Source: Setoptus koraiensis (taxonomy: Eukaryota > Arthropoda). From it: DNA of 64,000 bases. The notes beneath the pieces are model-generated. The model saw only the letters and a program-made list of their open reading frames with translations. It was not told the DNA's origin and did not search any database. Positions 27,827-40,860 of the stretch are shown here, piece after piece (position 1 is the first letter of the stretch; each line of letters begins with the position of its first letter). Location: NCBI GenBank assembly GCA_048013815.1, contig CM106585.1:22816001-22880000 (forward strand). The letters are read 5' to 3'. A program made the translations under genes and the position numbers.

Positions 27827-28888
27827 AAAATTGTCCGCCAGCGGTAGATCAACTCAATTTGTAGAGCTGCTGGTATAAAACGAGCGCTGCTTCAGAGTTT
27901 ACTATTCTATCACGATATCGATCCAGATTTCATCTGATTTTACTTGCAGATGTCCTGCTCTATTGGTACCAATAACGCGTCTTTATAGCAATCTCTATTA
28001 TTATCAGCTCTTGCACGCTCACAGTAACGATACCAGCACCGACTGTGTGGAGAATTTTTCGAAAAGGGTATGGGGACCCGTTTTGGTGTGGCACGAGCTT
28101 CCTGGAGCTTTGGTGCACTAGATGCCGACGAGAGTCCACCATTCTGTCATTTATTCTGTCATACATAATAACGGTAGTGATGTGTTTGTGTCCCGATAGA
28201 AGTCGCCACCTCAGCGGCCTCATTTTCAGCATGGCTTTAGATGTGCACCTCTCAGAGATAATATAGTGCGAGTGGATAAAATAAGTTAGCCAAAAGTTAG
28301 CGATGAGTCGAGATGTGCAGTTTATGGTGATGCGCATGATTGTGCATGCGCCCTAAACGAGGTCAGACACTTGGCCCAAGATGCCACAGTGATCTAATGT
28401 GATGTGATCCGATAAACACATTGGATTAGATCATTGATTTGATGAGAGGCCACGCTCAATTGAGCCAACAAATAGGAGCAGACCAACAGTGTTTGTTGAT
28501 CAGTGCATTCGTGTTATAATCATAAGAGAGTCAAGTGAGCGAGCGTTGATTTTGAGGCGACCGATGGCTACATGGAATCCCTTGCCGTGAGCCCTGAAAT
28601 TACTTCAGTCAGTGGTGAAAGTTAAGTTGGTCGGTTAAAAGTTAAAACAACAGTCGCTAGGTGCCATTCGAAGATAGAAATTCAGTTGAACAACTTGCAA
28701 CAACTGGCTCCAAGTCACTTCCGGGTAGAGGCTTATGTCCGACACGTGCTAATATAACATGCAGTGATTGTTCAATTATGCCTCAAGAATCAACAAAATT
28801 AAATAAATAAATAGCAATAGAAGAATATCAAACAAAGAATGAGCAACATGAAACATGAATATATATGAATGAATATACACAAATATAA
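27827..28888 (+). promoter_or_regulatory. Presumed 5' flank and leader of the kekkon-like gene
   Basis: No coding exon is supported here. GGTATAAAACG (27872-27882) is a good TATA-box match. A TTCAGAGTTT sequence at 27891 is only about 20 bases downstream of it, short of the usual 30. TGTGCATGCGCCC (28340) resembles an NRF-1 site. Bases 28800-28888 are very A-rich, as leaders often are. Whether the gene's promoter is here or upstream of the transposons is not decided by the sequence. Confidence 0.35.
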
Positions 28889-29161
28889 ATGAATGATGCA
28901 AATCGAGCCAAAATGATGCTGGTGACATCGACATCAAGATCACCATTCATCAATATGATGATTTACTTGTTGTCATATCCATTTATAGTGCCTATATTAG
29001 TGATTTTAATAAAAAATACAACTTTATTGTCAGCAACAGAATGCCTAAATGGATTATGTAATTGCGTTTGGAAAGGTGGCAAATTTACAGCAGATTGTGC
29101 CGCTTTGAATCTCGTTCAATTGCCTTCTTCAGATTTGTTGCCGCCTCACGCCTCAAGCAAG
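28889..29161 (+). CDS. Kekkon-like LRR gene, exon 1 (signal peptide, LRRNT)
   Basis: The exon encodes 91 residues and ends in the donor AAG|GTAATT, phase 0. Residues about 20-45 are strongly hydrophobic (MMIYLLSYPFIVPILVILI) and serve as signal peptide or signal anchor. An LRRNT cap follows with CLNGLCNCVWKGGKFTADC; the C-x-C-x-W-K-x-G-K pattern is characteristic of kekkon-family LRR-Ig proteins, after which LNLVQLP leads into the repeats. These proteins are single-pass membrane receptors or adhesion molecules of neurons and epithelia; fly Kekkon1 inhibits the EGF receptor. A second ATG ten codons in (MLVTSTS) could be the real start and would shorten the pre-peptide. Confidence 0.8.
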
Positions 29162-29425
29162 GTAATTTAATTCAATTCAATATCAATACTTATTAATCTG
29201 ATTGATCTATTTTCATATTTCAATATTTCAATTGGTCAATAAGTCAATTCTAACCCATCAATTCACTCAATGAAGTACTACCCAACCAAATACTAATGAT
29301 AGCTAAATATATTTATATTCACTTCTCGTGTCAACATTTCCAATATTTCTAACACTACAACCATTAATACCACCACAATGATTATTGCACAATTGAAACA
29401 AATAATTGCCAATTGTCATGATCAG

Positions 29426-29787
29426 TTAACTAAACAACAATTGTCAGCAAGTGATCAACACAGGGATATTCAATCGCTAAATATGACCAACAATCGCCTG
29501 GCTCACTTAAATAAATGGGCATTCTTTGAAACAAACTTCACCAATGTTCAAAAGATCTTTTTATCCAACAATCAATTGGAAAGTATCGAAGAGGGTGCCT
29601 TCTATCGTCTCATCGGTCTTGTTGAGCTAGATGTTAGCGCAAATCTGTTGACACAATTGCCAACCAATGTCACCTATACGCATTGTCTTCAACTGAGGAT
29701 ATTGAATTACTCCCACAACAAGTTAACTCAAGTGCCTTCAAAAGCATTCAACCCACTGTCTGAATTGCGCCAACTATCTCTAGCCTC
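29426..29787 (+). CDS. Kekkon-like LRR gene, exon 2 (LRRs 1-4)
   Basis: The exon encodes four leucine-rich repeats in sequence: DIQSLNMTNNRLAHL, VQKIFLSNNQLESI, LVELDVSANLLTQLP and LRILNYSHNKLTQVP, then the start of the fifth (LRQLSLAS). It ends in a strong donor, CTC|GTAAGT, phase 2. The acceptor is uncertain. ATGATCAG|TTAAC (exon from 29426) keeps phase 0 with exon 1; an upstream AG at 29301-29302 would also be in frame. Either choice adds 14 or more residues between the LRRNT and LRR1 compared with fly kekkons. The AG nearest LRR1 (29462-29463) is in the wrong phase. Confidence 0.8.
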
Positions 29788-31434
29788 GTAAGTACTAACT
29801 ATTAACTCGCCTAATCAACTAATTAATTATTAGTTGGTTCGCAAACGTCGATCGCAAGTTTGTTAGTCGTGTTTCTTAATACATTGCCATAGAGTAGAGA
29901 CTTTTTTGTTTTATCGGAATCAGTCAGCCGTGAATTCATAACTGAAATTAAATTCATGGTCTAATTGGTCGAATTGGTTTTTTTGATTTTTTTTTGTTTT
30001 TTCGATTTAAATCATGGTTTTTATGATTTTTGTGTGTGATCAGCTATCATTTTAATCATTGTACAATGTAAACCACTTGAACTAGGTTTGAATCAAATTT
30101 TTGAGATTTGACCATATTTTCATTGATTAAAACTGATTTCAATCGAATGATTTCGATGTCGCACTCTGTTATTCGTGCACACTGAACTATTGCATTTGTC
30201 CAGTTCTAGCTTAGATTTATCTACAATTTTATCAATTTCATCGAGCAGTTTACAATCTTGACATTTTATTTGCATCGTATCGCATCACAACCAGGTAGAG
30301 CCTTCGCTTGAAGTGTCGCTAGATTTGCTTAACACAGCATATTTGCCCGACAGAGTTTCAACCGATGTTGCGTCATTCGTTTGCCATTTGTTTGCCATTG
30401 TTGTTGGCTTCCAATAAGATTGCTCTGAGCAGCAAATATAAAAAGATATTATATATAGTTGTGATGAGTCAGCACCATATTTGCACGCATTATTACAATA
30501 GATATTAGTCGTCTTTTTTCCTAGCCTTCCCTTGTTATTAATTCTCTCCATCTTGCTTATATTATATATTATGTTCATTGGCGTATCGCAACGTACCGTA
30601 CGGTGGCAAACACAAAAAAAGAGAATACGAACACTCCGAAGCTCGAAAAAGAACACTCCGAAGTTGGATATTCGAAGGACAATAATTTTCACACTTGCAT
30701 TGTCTAGTTGTTGTATACTCCTCTATCTAGTTGCACTTGTAATAGTGCAAATATTCAGAGATGATGCAATTGAATTTTGTGAATAGAATAGTTGTTGTTG
30801 GTTCTATTCAATTTGGCTCGAACCGGTTCAGTTGAGAGTTAGTGCCTACCCTGAGAAGAATGAGACAAGCAAGAAAGAGAGTGATGAAAAATTACAGATT
30901 ACAGAGTGGGCCAAGCGAGAGAACAGCAAAAAACTGGCAGTTTCACTCAACTTGCACTTGTTAGACAGGAAGCCCCAGATATGGTTATGGGGCGCCTATC
31001 TTATGTGGTGGCCAGAAAAGAAGCTGACCACTGTGCTGACAATCAACCGATGTCGCCAATTTCAAGCATTCGTTTGGATAGAGCTCGGGGTACCTGGCGG
31101 CACCAACATTGTTAGACTTCCTAGTTGGCAGAAGGATTCTCTTTATTTATACTATGTCAGAGTGGATGTTTTATTATTTTTTTTATTATTATTATCTGCT
31201 TGTCGTCGACGCCTAACCTTGCACGTGAAAGGTTATTTTGCATAAGAATGATGATATATGTTATTCTATTTGTGAGAGAACTCGGCTGATTGCTCCACCA
31301 ATCCCAGTTATAATTATCTATTAGCCATACTATTTCTGGCTTTGTGCGTATTCAACTAACAGTTATTTTATTTACGATTGCCCCCCTTTCATCCCAATCA
31401 AATATGACATTCAAACCAATGTACCGGAACCCAG
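29788..31434 (+). other. Intron 2 of the kekkon-like gene
   Basis: The intron starts GTAAGT and ends CCCAG, about 1.65 kb long. It is AT-rich at the left. ORFs at 30285-30786 on both strands overlap one another and show no domain. The ORF at 30832-31245 also lacks recognisable similarity. None is supported as a gene. Confidence 0.7.
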
Positions 31435-31503
31435 GAACCAAATCGAACATATTCACGGGTCAGCATTCCATGGACTGAATCAACTAAATGTACTTTATCT
31501 AGA
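31435..31503 (+). CDS. Kekkon-like LRR gene, exon 3 (one LRR)
   Basis: This 69-base exon is too short for an ORF scan. It follows the acceptor GAACCCAG and ends in TAGA|GTAAGT. The first base completes the split Ser codon from exon 2, giving SNQIEHIHGSAFHGLNQLNV and then LYL. This continues LRR5 (LRQLSLASNQIEHI) without a gap and starts LRR6. It ends in phase 2 with GA, so the next codon is Asp or Glu. Length, phase and LRR register all agree, which makes chance unlikely. Confidence 0.85.
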
Positions 31504-32829
31504 GTAAGTTATCTTTTTATATATTATATATATAAATATATTTCCATAGTTGATATCTATTGAGTAATTGCGCTAACTGCGTCATGGATTCTTTTGATGA
31601 CAATACAATATACGCTGTCTATATTGGGCCACTTGCATGCTGAGAATCTGCTAAAAAGCTTGCCATGTTTCATTGATCTGTTACCAATATGTTTCGTTGG
31701 CTAGCTGATAGCGATTGGATATAAATCGTCGAGTGTAATGAGTGGCACTGACTGAAACATCAATTCGATAATTGTATATCATTGGTCACTGTTGTGTCCA
31801 ATGACTGTGGCTGTCAATTCATATGTAATTGTTAGATATAATTGTTTATTTCGTGATTGAGTGTCGCCATCATTGGACCACAACGGGCCAAGAATTGGTG
31901 TCAACGTAGCAATTAGCACATGATTGCTATTTTTATGCTTGTCAAATGATGGCAATGTCATTGGATAGCTATTGTCAGTGTGCGTGCCCATGACACTGAC
32001 AGTTCACCACTAATGAAACCGGGCTCAAGCCAAGCAGACAGCGCCTTTTTTAATAATATGATTTTGTGGGCCGGAAATGGACAAAATTCTTTTCACTTCA
32101 CTTTTGGCCTCTTTGTCTCTCGATGTTATTGTCTGCATTTTTGGTTTTTGTATTTTTGTGCCTTTGTCTCATGGGCTGCTTGTGTTGTGCAAATGGACTG
32201 TGTGCTATATCTGGTGCTCGATCAAGAGATTTCATCGAGACTCGTGTCAGTCATGAATGATTTGCACCATTGTGGTGGCTAAAAAAATAGTAAAATCATA
32301 AAATATCCGCTCGGCGCGACAACACGTGCAGAGATTTTACAATGAGCTAGCTCTATTGTTGTTGGCTCACTACTGGCTCACTGGTGTGTGTTAGTTAATC
32401 AAGTTTGTCTCTGCTATTGTCATTGTCTAGTTGTTGCGTGTTACACAATGCCAGTTGTATTATATAATGCAAGTCGTGTTATATAATGCCGGTTGTGTTA
32501 TATAATGCCAGTTGTGTCATATAAAGCCATTGCGTTGTATTATACAAGGCTGTTCCATAAAAATGGCAACAATGGGCCCCAGTTGATGCCAGTTGTCAGT
32601 GTCGTTGTTGTCACTGGCGCGCTTGTCGCTGCAGCGCCGCCAGTTAGTTAGCCAAGTGTCTAATGAGACCCAAACGGATGACTCTTGCCACGTGCTTTTT
32701 ATGTTTGAATGTTGTGGCGACTGTCGGACAGCATAGCAACTCGATTCAATTGGCCCAACGCAAGCCCATTCACTTGTATATTATCCATTCTGGCCCGTTA
32801 TGTTATGTAATAAATGTTGACGACTGCCA

Positions 32830-32920
32830 CTACTATTATTGCTATTATTGCTATTACTGCTATTATTATTACTATTATTATTACTATTATTATTCTTGTT
32901 GCTGTTGTTGTTGTTGTTTG
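32830..32920. repeat. (TATTAT)n/(TTG)n microsatellite
   Basis: An imperfect run of TACTATTATTGC-type trinucleotides passes into a GTTGTTGTTGTT run. Confidence 0.9.
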
Positions 32921-33609
32921 TGTATGGCCCATACACACAATGTATGCGCCATGAGTGAGCGGGTGCAAAAACAACTGGTGGCCACCATCGTGTTTGTCTT
33001 GGCTATTGGCTCTTTATGGCCATTGGACAGGCATTAGCTGGCAACGCGGCGACAATGTTGATTTGACAATCTTCTATATTGTATAATGTATAATGTATAA
33101 TGGTCCCAAACAAGATGTCGCTCGCCAGTGTCCAGCCCGGCGACCCTTGCGCCAGCTAGTGTCCGTTATCATGTATCGTCGTGCTGAGTGTGTTTGGTCA
33201 GCTCGTAAGTCACTGTTACTTGTAGTTATTTGTAAAGTTACTTTCGCTTTAGTTTAGCACACTCTGCTGCCAGCAACATTGGGGCCGCTAGCTTTTTAGC
33301 AAGCTAGATAATAGAATCATTAATTTTGTCTATTCATTCACAGATGAAAACAACAACGACAACAAATTGTGTCAACATTAACGAAGCCCGCATTGATTTT
33401 GGTGGCGCTGCTGCTGGCGCTGCCTTGAGCCACTAAGTATACAACACTAGTTATAAGCAACCGACAGTTATGTAACCAGTCTGGCACAGTGCACAAACTA
33501 GTGGTACAAACCCGGAAGAAATGACAACCATCACGGTCATTACATGACGCCTTCTTCTTCTCATTTGCTTCGTTGGCCACCAATGCTCTCGCTGATCGGG
33601 CCACACTGT

Positions 33610-34010
33610 TTTGGCTCCCCCTTTTTTACTGCCACATTTGACACTCCCGTTCGCATCTCCCATCTTGAGAGCGGGCGAGGGGAGTCCCGTCTCAGCATGG
33701 CCATGGGTACCCCAATAAATAGGGATATATTGGGATATAGGTTCTCCCAAAATGTCCATCCCAGGGGGGAGTGGGGCCGATATGTATTTTCCAGCTAGAA
33801 CATGCGAGATTTTTTTCTTTTTTTGCCCAATCTCAGAGAATCTATTGAGTCTTCCTCATTATTATCTCCATTGAGACGGACATCTCCCCGGAACCGATCT
33901 CCCATGATGCGATTTGGGAGCGGGCGATTCCCCTTTCAGTTACCGCGACGTAAGATGGGATGTGAGATGGGGAGCTCCCATCTGGGAGACGCTCTCCGGG
34001 TCCGGCCCGA
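33610..34010. repeat. GGGAG/CTCCC-rich stretch
   Basis: GGGAGCTCCC-like words and a doubled GAGCGGGCGA motif (about 33670 and 33927) occur within 400 bp of the intron. It could be an old foldback element. No terminal repeats were identified. Confidence 0.3.
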
Positions 34011-36700
34011 TCATTCCTATCAGTGGCCCCATCTTGGGTGCAGCCAGTTTGTAATTGGCGCCTCGTTATTCGGTCAAGTCTAGAAAACAAAGCCAACGCC
34101 CGTATGGCGAGCTAGCTTGCCATGGTGCAACTAAACGAGTGCGCCCCAAACGAGACCAGACGAAACGGATAAAGGATGCTTGTTTGCTCGGCTCTCTATC
34201 TCTGGTGCCAGCTCGCCATTTCGGCCATTCATTGAAGCAGAAATATCGGCCATGGAGGCCCAATGAGAGAGACCAATAATTGAAACGGCGTGCGCAAATA
34301 AAGGAACGTATCGATGAAATGAATCTTTCCCGACCAAGACGATCAATATTTTCAATAACTCTGGCGAGAGCACACACATACAATTAAGCGTGCCACGACT
34401 ACTAATGTTGCTGGTCGTTGTCGGGTGGTGCATTGTGTTGGGCATTTGCAGTTGTTGCCGGCCCGATGTGGTCATCTAGTCAGCGTTATATCGGCCATGA
34501 TTGGCCATATCTCACCATTATGGACATATCAATAGTTGCATTAATAGTTGATTGAACTTGATCGATTGGGGCAACACGCCAACGATTCGTTGGGTGTCTT
34601 GTGCGGCCTTTAATTGTCAATTGCGATCCTGCTGCAAGCTTATAACTTGCTACTTATACATAGACTCATAATGGCAACAACAAACGGATAAACGGACGAG
34701 CTTATTTCTCGTGTGATTGCTCAGTGGCGAGCAGTGAGAGAAGAAATGAGAGCTGCCATTTACAAGTCGCCACGGCATGTTGAGCCTTAGAGGGGCGATA
34801 GTCGAAGCTGAAGCCAGAAGATAACAAGATGGCCAATTAATACTCGCACACTGAGAGCGGCCAATATTCAATATAGGGCCAGAACTAGAAGTAATTAATT
34901 AAGCCGCTGCGAATAAATCTCATAGTTCTAAATTGGTGTCATCGTCGAGCAAACTGAACGGTGTGGTCGGTGTCGCACCTGAGCCAATAGATACCAATAG
35001 TGGGATAACGGCACAATAATAATGCCACAATGGATAATCTGAGTCTATCGGGATTTATCTACAGTTTGTTGACTTTTATGGTTATTTGGTGTATCACTGT
35101 TGGCCAATGCATGGTGTGGTAGCGTCATTAAGTGGATATAATGTGAGCGAGATATGGAGAGAGAATTGTTTGTAAAGGTAGCGAAGCCAAAATCACTTAC
35201 GGTCATCGCTTGTTTGTGTGCGATGGATATTGTTTGCCGCGATATCTAATCGCACGATATCTGGCGAGGAGCCAAGATTGTTATCTTGCGTCGACTTCTT
35301 TATTACGGCTAGTATTATTATTATCAGCGGTATCTATTATCACTGTAACACGACCATAATGGATACCGGCCTGTTTTGGCTAGACGCCACAAACTCGCCG
35401 AGACCTTTGTCATGAATACAAAACCTGATGCTCATTACACACGGTGCACCGTTACAGTTTGTTTGTTTGCCGGTTGACACTGTTAGTGAATTGCAGCGAA
35501 ACAACACGCAGCAAAAGCAACACGAGCAAAGCCAGCTAAACTAGCTCTAAACAGGCGACTAAACCAACTTAAACTAACAACCAAAATGCGTACAATGCGT
35601 TACGTAACCTCTGTGTTTATTTCTACTCACTTTATACGTTGACCAGTTTTGCCACAAAACAGCCTGGCACAGGAGAGATTGTGTCGTTAGATAGAATGGT
35701 AATTTACTCTTTTGCTCTTGTACTATTCTCATCTCATTAAACAACAACAGCAACAACAACAACATCCGTTCATTATTATCAGTTGGCTGCTGCCAGAGCC
35801 ATTGAACCAGAATGATGTAGCATGTGATTACAACAACCAGTATATCTCACTCAATCTCTCTACCACCATCTACTGGCCAACTCTCTAATCAACTGATAAT
35901 GATCACCTGTGTTATAAATAATCAATATTGCACACCAGTCAACCACCAACAGCACAATTAGACGGCTCAATGTTGGCTTGTTGGCTTGTTGGCTAGTTGA
36001 TCTGGCTAGTTGATTGTTGCTGTCGCGAACGTCCGCTCTTGTCGCTGCAGTTGCACTCGCAATCAGGCTTACACAGACCTCAATGTCAAATTGACCGGCA
36101 TCAACCTAAAAATAAGCATGTTAATCATTTGGCCCACTCGATCACTACGCTGCCGTACATACTCACCGTACACTATGAATTATCCAACAGCTCATGTGGG
36201 TGCATGCTGAATCAGTTGCAGCCGATAGGAACTGATCAGATATTCACCACCTCAATAATTGATCAGGTGACTTAGCTTTAATTTACAGCAGCTAATTTGC
36301 AGCTTAATTCATGATATTGTTTACTACTTGCTCATTACTCATAAACGAGTTGTTTGCACAATATGGAAATGCGTCAATCTGTGCAGCTCCGTATCGCCAG
36401 TCGAGATCTATCTACGGTAGATTGTGGGCCGTTGGCACTGTGCTTAAATTTCGGAAATAATCCAACTAATTAGTTGGAGCTGATCGCTAATGAATTAGTT
36501 AGAAATGATTACGCAATCATTTTATTGGCCGCCACGGGCTGACGCAATTGATGTGTTCGGGCATGTGTTTGCTCCGATGCAACGGATGTTGCAAGGGCAT
36601 TGTCAGTTGAATTTACCTGTCGTATTAGTATTTGCGACAGCCAAAGATGGCAGATCTGCAAGTGGGTCGCTAATCTAGCCGTGGCACCAAATTGAGCTGG

Positions 36701-36726
36701 CCTCTCTCTCTCTCTCTCTCTCTCTC
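36701..36726. repeat. (CT)n microsatellite
   Basis: An uninterrupted CT run of about 13 units lies in the intron. Confidence 0.95.
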
Positions 36727-39292
36727 GTCTTGTCCCGTATCGTCTCACTCACCATTGTGTATATCATTATTTATATCATCTTACGCGAGGCTATCTCGTC
36801 ATGGCATCCACTCGCAAACAGCTGAGCCTTGCCGATTCCACTTGACATGGCCTCTGCTTATGTCAAGCTATTTATGACAGCTATACATAGGGGCATCTAT
36901 ATAGCGAGTTCATCTTAACTGCGTGTGGCTAAACTAATAATGTCTCCTATTTATCCTTTTGTTTTGCTTAGCTTCGCCATCCTTAATTGTGTTCAGTAGG
37001 CCATGTTTGCAGTGCAGGCCACACTTTTGCTTGACCCACTGACAAGCGACGCTCACCGGCCAACTAGATCCACTTTAACTGAGGCGCCAAGCGAGGCCAA
37101 GCTGAGCCCTGCCGGCACGACTATCGGTTGACCTGGCCAGCTAGTCTAATTTAGCAGCCAGAGCCAATAACTTAAAGCTGCTCAAGTCACCTACTACCGC
37201 TAGGCGCCACCAATAATAAACTAAATAATAGTTGAGCCCACTTGTTTGCCAGCCAGTCAGTCGGCCAGCCAGCCAGTTAAACGGCTTTCGCTGGCCACTA
37301 AGCAAGCAATTTCATTAAACTGGCCCACCAGCTCGACTAGTGAGTGGGGCCGACCGCTAGGCTAAACTGGTCGCCACCAACTTATATAGCAACTTGTTAT
37401 GTAACCGGCTGGTTTGAAATACATTCATTTGTGCCGCCCTGCGCTGTGGGTGCCAACCAGTGGCCGTTAGTGTGCCCCATTAACGGTGATATTTTTCTTG
37501 GCCAAAATCTATCAAGTTAGTTAATAAGTGTAAACTGCTATTATTCACCCGTTGACCAACAATTGCCATTACGTAACAACAAACACGAGCGAGCCAGCCA
37601 GCCAGCAGGCGAGTAAGTGAGTGAGCCAGAGAGCGAGATAAAAAGCTAGCTGGGGGCCAAAGATTAGATCGTAATCTCGATGTGGGGGCAGCCAAACAAA
37701 AAAGCGACTTGGCTATCATCGACAATGGCCAGCCGGCATTTTGGCCCGCGATTGGGGCCGGCGATTGAGGCCGGCAGCATTTATTTTATACCGATGAATT
37801 GATTTTGAGGCTGCTCTCACTCAATTTGACGCCCACTGGCTCTCATTCTTGTGTGGGCCAGCGGCAAGCTTCGAGGCAACACAACAATGGGACACACAGT
37901 TGAATGAGACTTGTGGACAACACTGCCGACCACCGGCAAACACACAACTTGAGACCAACGGAATCAACTGTCTCCCCCGTGCTGTTATATGTGTGTTATA
38001 TGGGAGCTGCTTCTCCCCTATTATCTTGCTCGAACAATCTAAAAGTGCTGCCTACAATACGGCCAGTCGGCCCATTTTGGGGCACCGCTCGGCCCATTAG
38101 ACGAGTGACCAAGTTGAATGTGTATGTGTGTGGGAGTTATAAATTATCGCTTATAGTTTGGGGCTTATATAATAACAGATATAACACGGTTGCATTGTTC
38201 GCAGGCTCCTTGTTAATTGACCCTGTCTAAGTGTGGGGCTCCTTTCCATCATTTTGCACAAATCGCTGTTAGCTTTCAGTGATACATCGTATGTGTAAGT
38301 ATCGAGTGATGAAATGCGTGCAATGATGGAAATGGTCGCAATTACATAGAGGCCAGTGTGCTGCACTGTTTGTTGGACAGTTGGCAAATGTAACCCAAGT
38401 ATATCCGTCTATATAATCTATCCACAATGATTGCACCATTGAACGGTTCAATTATCATGCCAATTATTACCATTGGCCGTTGTTGCAGTTAAACGGCTCG
38501 AGAGTCAACGTCGTTGCTCTCGAGCGATCCGCTTGTAGTTTAATCTTTGTGAAGTGTACACCAGAGATCGGGTGGAAGAGATTTCTCCATTGCGATAAAA
38601 GATTAGAACTAGAGAGGAAAGTTTAAAGATATTTCGTGGTCACGTTTCGCGAAAAGAATCACAAAGTGATGCTGATGCATCGGAGAACAAGCCTGACAAT
38701 TTTGACTGAAATATTATTTCTGAAATAATCCGACAAAATTGCTTTCTAACCGCAATTGGGCACCTGGCTCTCAACTATCCATGCTCCTCAGTGATTCATT
38801 AGCCAGGAGATTATGGGATTTCGTATTCACAATTACGCTGATTACAAGAGTATAAATTACATGTATAATGGTGCAATTTATGATGCTCGGCGCGCTAGAT
38901 ACGCGTGAATAATTGGACAGATAATTTTACTAATCGATGGCTCACGACGAGCAGCTCCATTTGCAGCAAATTGTGGCCAAGCCATCGGTAATTGATTGAT
39001 TCGATCACAATGGAGCATTGCAGCAGATTATTATTGGCACAGTTGGCGAATCGGTCTCTACTATTTGGACAGCTGCTAGCTATTAGCTACCGGCCAGCCG
39101 CTCTTACAAATGGTGCTAGCAAGGCTGTATGAGCGATGTAGCAACATTAACAAAATATTAATAGCTGGCCTGCATAGCGGATTGCCAAGATCATTCAATT
39201 TGACCAATAAGATCATGTCATTCAATGGATGCAATCCCATCAATATCTGATAGCTGGAAAAAGGGCCAAAATGGGCGCAAAAACGGGGGCCA

Positions 39293-39395
39293 GATTCGCA
39301 GATTGGCGAATTTGCGGATTCACGGATTCACATACTGACAGATTTGCAGATTCGCAGATTCGCAGATTCGCGGCATCGTGGCATCGCGGATTCGG
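39293..39395. repeat. GATTCGCA minisatellite
   Basis: About ten imperfect 8-9-bp units (AGATTCGC, GGATTCAC, AGATTTGC). Confidence 0.85.
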
Positions 39396-39633
39396 GGCGG
39401 CGCACAGTTGGGCCGAATCTGCGAATCATCGTTGGCCTATCTGGGCCCCAAATCTGTGTCACTCTTTTGAAAGTTGTGCCAGGCACCGCCTAGATTTTGT
39501 TGGCCAGATAGCTGCTGTCGTTGTTGCTGGCAAGTGTTGGCAGTTGCAGTTGGTAGCCGCACATGCGAGCTGGCTGCCCGGGGCGCCCGGCAACCATTGA
39601 TGCCCATTGAGCTTGCCGACTCGATATATTGGG

Positions 39634-39712
39634 GCCAGATTCGGTGGGGCCAGATTCGGCTGGGCCAGATATGGTTGGGCTGGATATAGTTGGGCTGGAT
39701 ATAGTTGGGCGA
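39634..39712. repeat. GGGCCAGATTCGG/GGGCTGGATATAGTT minisatellite
   Basis: Five to six related units of 15-16 bp drift from GGGGCCAGATTCGGT to TGGGCTGGATATAGT. Confidence 0.85.
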
Positions 39713-40796
39713 GCCGGCTATTTCTGGGCGAGTTGAGTGAACTAAACGCGACTGGCAAATTATGCATGAGCGAGAGAGCGATGAAAGAAGCTGCAGCCAG
39801 TGCGTTGGTTCTTTGGGGCCCCAAGTTTGAGCACACACATGAGATCTTATCTGTCTTTTCTTGTCTACGGCCACTGTGTGCAGTGTATACATAGTATACT
39901 ACCATATACACACAGCATAGACGAGGAGGAATGTGTGAGAAAAGATCATTTACATGCCATGCTCCTGGCATTATCCTTCATCGGTTACGTAATGCCTCTT
40001 AACCACCATCGCTATTACACTTGACTCAACTCGACATACACGCTACTGGTGGCGCTGTTGTTGCTGCTGACGTTGCTGCTGTCATCTCGTCTCAATGCCA
40101 TGAACTCTTGCCATCTCTCTCTCATTCGCTGATAGAGAGCGAGTCAGTCTCGGTGAGCCATAACAAATAATATCAAAGGATGCCAAATATATATCAAAGC
40201 AGCCAGCAGCCGATCTCATCTCTGCCATCACACAGATGAGACGAGATCAGATCATATCGCACAGCAACGTGATTAGTGGCCCCGGCCACATCATGCACGA
40301 GCATACTGTTCCTGTGAGCCTCATTTTGGCAACTTCTAGCTGCAACCTCTGGCCCATTGACAAGCTGCAGCCGACGCACTGGACCAATGTCCGTCATCGT
40401 TTGGCCCAACGATGACGTAATGTATACAACGATTCATTCGTGTACGCTCAACTGCTGATGACATTTGGGCTGTTCCGCTTTTCGGCCCACAAACTGCCTC
40501 GGTGCGACCTCAACTCTCGCTCGCTCTCTCGATGCTTGCATTCTGACAAGAGACTAACTGACCCAGAAAATGAGCCATTTATAACATTTCATTTATTTTT
40601 AGCTGATGCAGGCAAGCGAGATTATTCAAATAACAAATAATTTGGGCATACCATTCACAAATAATTCAAAAGTCACACTGATAATATCAGCCCAGATCTG
40701 ATCTGTTAATATTGGCGTGCGCACCAACTTGAGCCAACTGGCACACGACAAACTTCAAATGCCCACTAGCAACTCTTATTTTGGGTCACCATAATC

Positions 40797-40860
40797 TGCA
40801 CGATTATCTGCACGATTATCTGCATGATTATCTGCATAATTATCTGCATAATTATCTACA
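40797..40860. repeat. 13-bp tandem repeat ATTATCTGCACG
   Basis: About five units of TCTGCACGATTA / TCTGCATAATTA with period 13 bp. Confidence 0.9.

Noticed and set aside
36040-36266. Possible extra exon after CGCTGCAG with donor CAGGTGAC
   Set aside because: The splice-like ends are attractive, but the translation has no LRR or Ig pattern and would break the LRR register.
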